Below are positions 63,720-64,000 of a stretch of 64,000 nucleotides of DNA, piece after piece. A program made the position numbers and the translations under genes. The notes under the pieces were generated by a model, which saw only the letters and a list, made by a program, of their open reading frames with translations, searched no databases and was not told where the DNA came from. The stretch lies in NCBI GenBank assembly GCA_002049455.2, contig KV919118.1:1-64000 (forward strand). Reading direction: 5' to 3'. Source of the stretch: Porphyra umbilicalis. Taxonomy: Eukaryota > Rhodophyta > Bangiophyceae > Bangiales > Bangiaceae. Position 1 is the stretch's first letter. Each line of letters begins with the position of its first letter.

Positions 63720-64000
63720 ATGTTGAGGGGCTCTACGCCCAGGCCCGCTGAACGGCGGGGCCGAGCCCGATGCTCTGCTCATCGGCGCCGACGCGACAAC
63801 TCGTCGTCGTCGTCGACCACTGACGTCTCCCGCTCTGGGGACGAGTCAGCAGTTGCGGCCCTACTTGGTGCGCTCCGTGCTACCCCCCCGCCGTCGACGG
63901 TGAGGGAGGGCACTCGGGGTATTGACCCGAGGGCCCAACCGACTCCTGACTCGGCGGAGGCTGAGCAAGGCGGGGGAGCGGCGCGAGGGTTGCCCCGGGG
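63720..64000 (+). CDS. N-terminal part of a Gag-like ORF, open at the window end
   Basis: ATG 63720 opens at least 93 codons without a stop to the end of the window. The product starts MLRGSTPRPAERRGRARCSA, then a basic stretch and a serine run (DNSSSSSTTDVSRSGDESA), and a Pro/Gly-rich segment. Position after LTR and primer site, together with a basic, disordered N-terminus, fits Gag. No Gag domain is reached inside the window. Confidence 0.45.
   Translation, partial: MLRGSTPRPAERRGRARCSAHRRRRDNSSSSSTTDVSRSGDESAVAALLGALRATPPPSTVREGTRGIDPRAQPTPDSAEAEQGGGAARGLPR

Larger units (their letters stand above)
62396..64000 (+). mobile_element. 5' part of an LTR retrotransposon leaving the window
   Basis: An LTR (62396-62926) is followed by a primer binding site, a GC-rich leader of about 770 bp and an ORF open to the window end. 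Since the internal genes are outside, Ty3/gypsy membership is inferred from the LTR/primer arrangement and not proven. Confidence 0.6.

Noticed and set aside
1-64000. Reassigned stop codon in the nuclear code
   Set aside because: TAA, TAG and TGA all appear both as internal breaks and as natural ends; no single codon behaves as sense.

Overview
This looks like a stretch of GC-rich, repeat-dense eukaryotic nuclear DNA. The evidence is: Ty3/gypsy and Ty1/copia retrotransposons with chromodomain, RNase H and integrase modules; a PIF/Harbinger transposase; a TNP2-like DNA transposase; hAT-type termini with an 8-bp target duplication; a histone H3 gene; and a secreted protein with a Hedgehog-type Hint domain. 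There are no operons, ribosome-binding sites or prokaryotic RNA genes. High GC, Ala/Gly-rich proteins, few introns and a Hint protein without a Hedgehog signalling domain would fit a bangiophyte red alga (Porphyra/Pyropia type). That placement is inference only.

Layout, left to right. 1-5670: broken gag and protease, then a nearly open pol of a Ty3/gypsy chromovirus whose reading frame continues past the chromodomain into an NPPF-motif domain. 5667-8049 (-): a long antisense frame that ends tail-to-tail with pol. 8555-13767 (-): a copia element with LTRs, a half-tRNA-type primer site and one nonsense codon; a tRNA-like Pol III sequence lies inside its 5' LTR. 13768-18.4 kb: a zinc-ribbon ORF truncated by that LTR, and a convergent decayed TNP2/Plavaka-like transposase. 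18.4-20.5 kb: GGC-rich satellite-like DNA. 22.0-22.35 kb: 100-bp hairpin minisatellite. 24.2-25.7 kb: Harbinger transposase with two amber codons. 26.7-28.7 kb (-): a Cys-rich gene with a decayed downstream part. 30.8-32.1 kb (-): an unrecognised ORF with two stops. 33.9-35.2 kb: more GC-rich duplications. 36.7-37.2 kb: a divergent histone H3 with an in-frame TAG before the fold.

From 37.6 to 54.4 kb, five copies (A-E) of one non-coding repeat family of about 710 bp are scattered between single genes: the Hint protein (47.1-48.5 kb) and an ankyrin-repeat protein (51.4-49.2 kb, minus strand) whose frame changes at homopolymer tracts. 54.5-55.4 kb is a complete non-autonomous hAT element with perfect 20-bp TIRs and 8-bp target duplication. 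55.7-56.9 kb holds an Ala-rich hypothetical gene. 58.6-59.2 kb is a MITE-like element and 60.0-61.3 kb an hAT remnant. The right edge (62.4-64 kb) is the 5' LTR, primer site, leader and first gag codons of another LTR retrotransposon that leaves the window.

Most of the window is a graveyard of mobile elements. A recurring feature is that long, otherwise open transposon frames are broken by only one or a few nonsense codons, so several insertions look recent. The genes most likely to serve the host are those for the Hint protein, the ankyrin protein, the H3 variant and possibly the Cys-rich protein.
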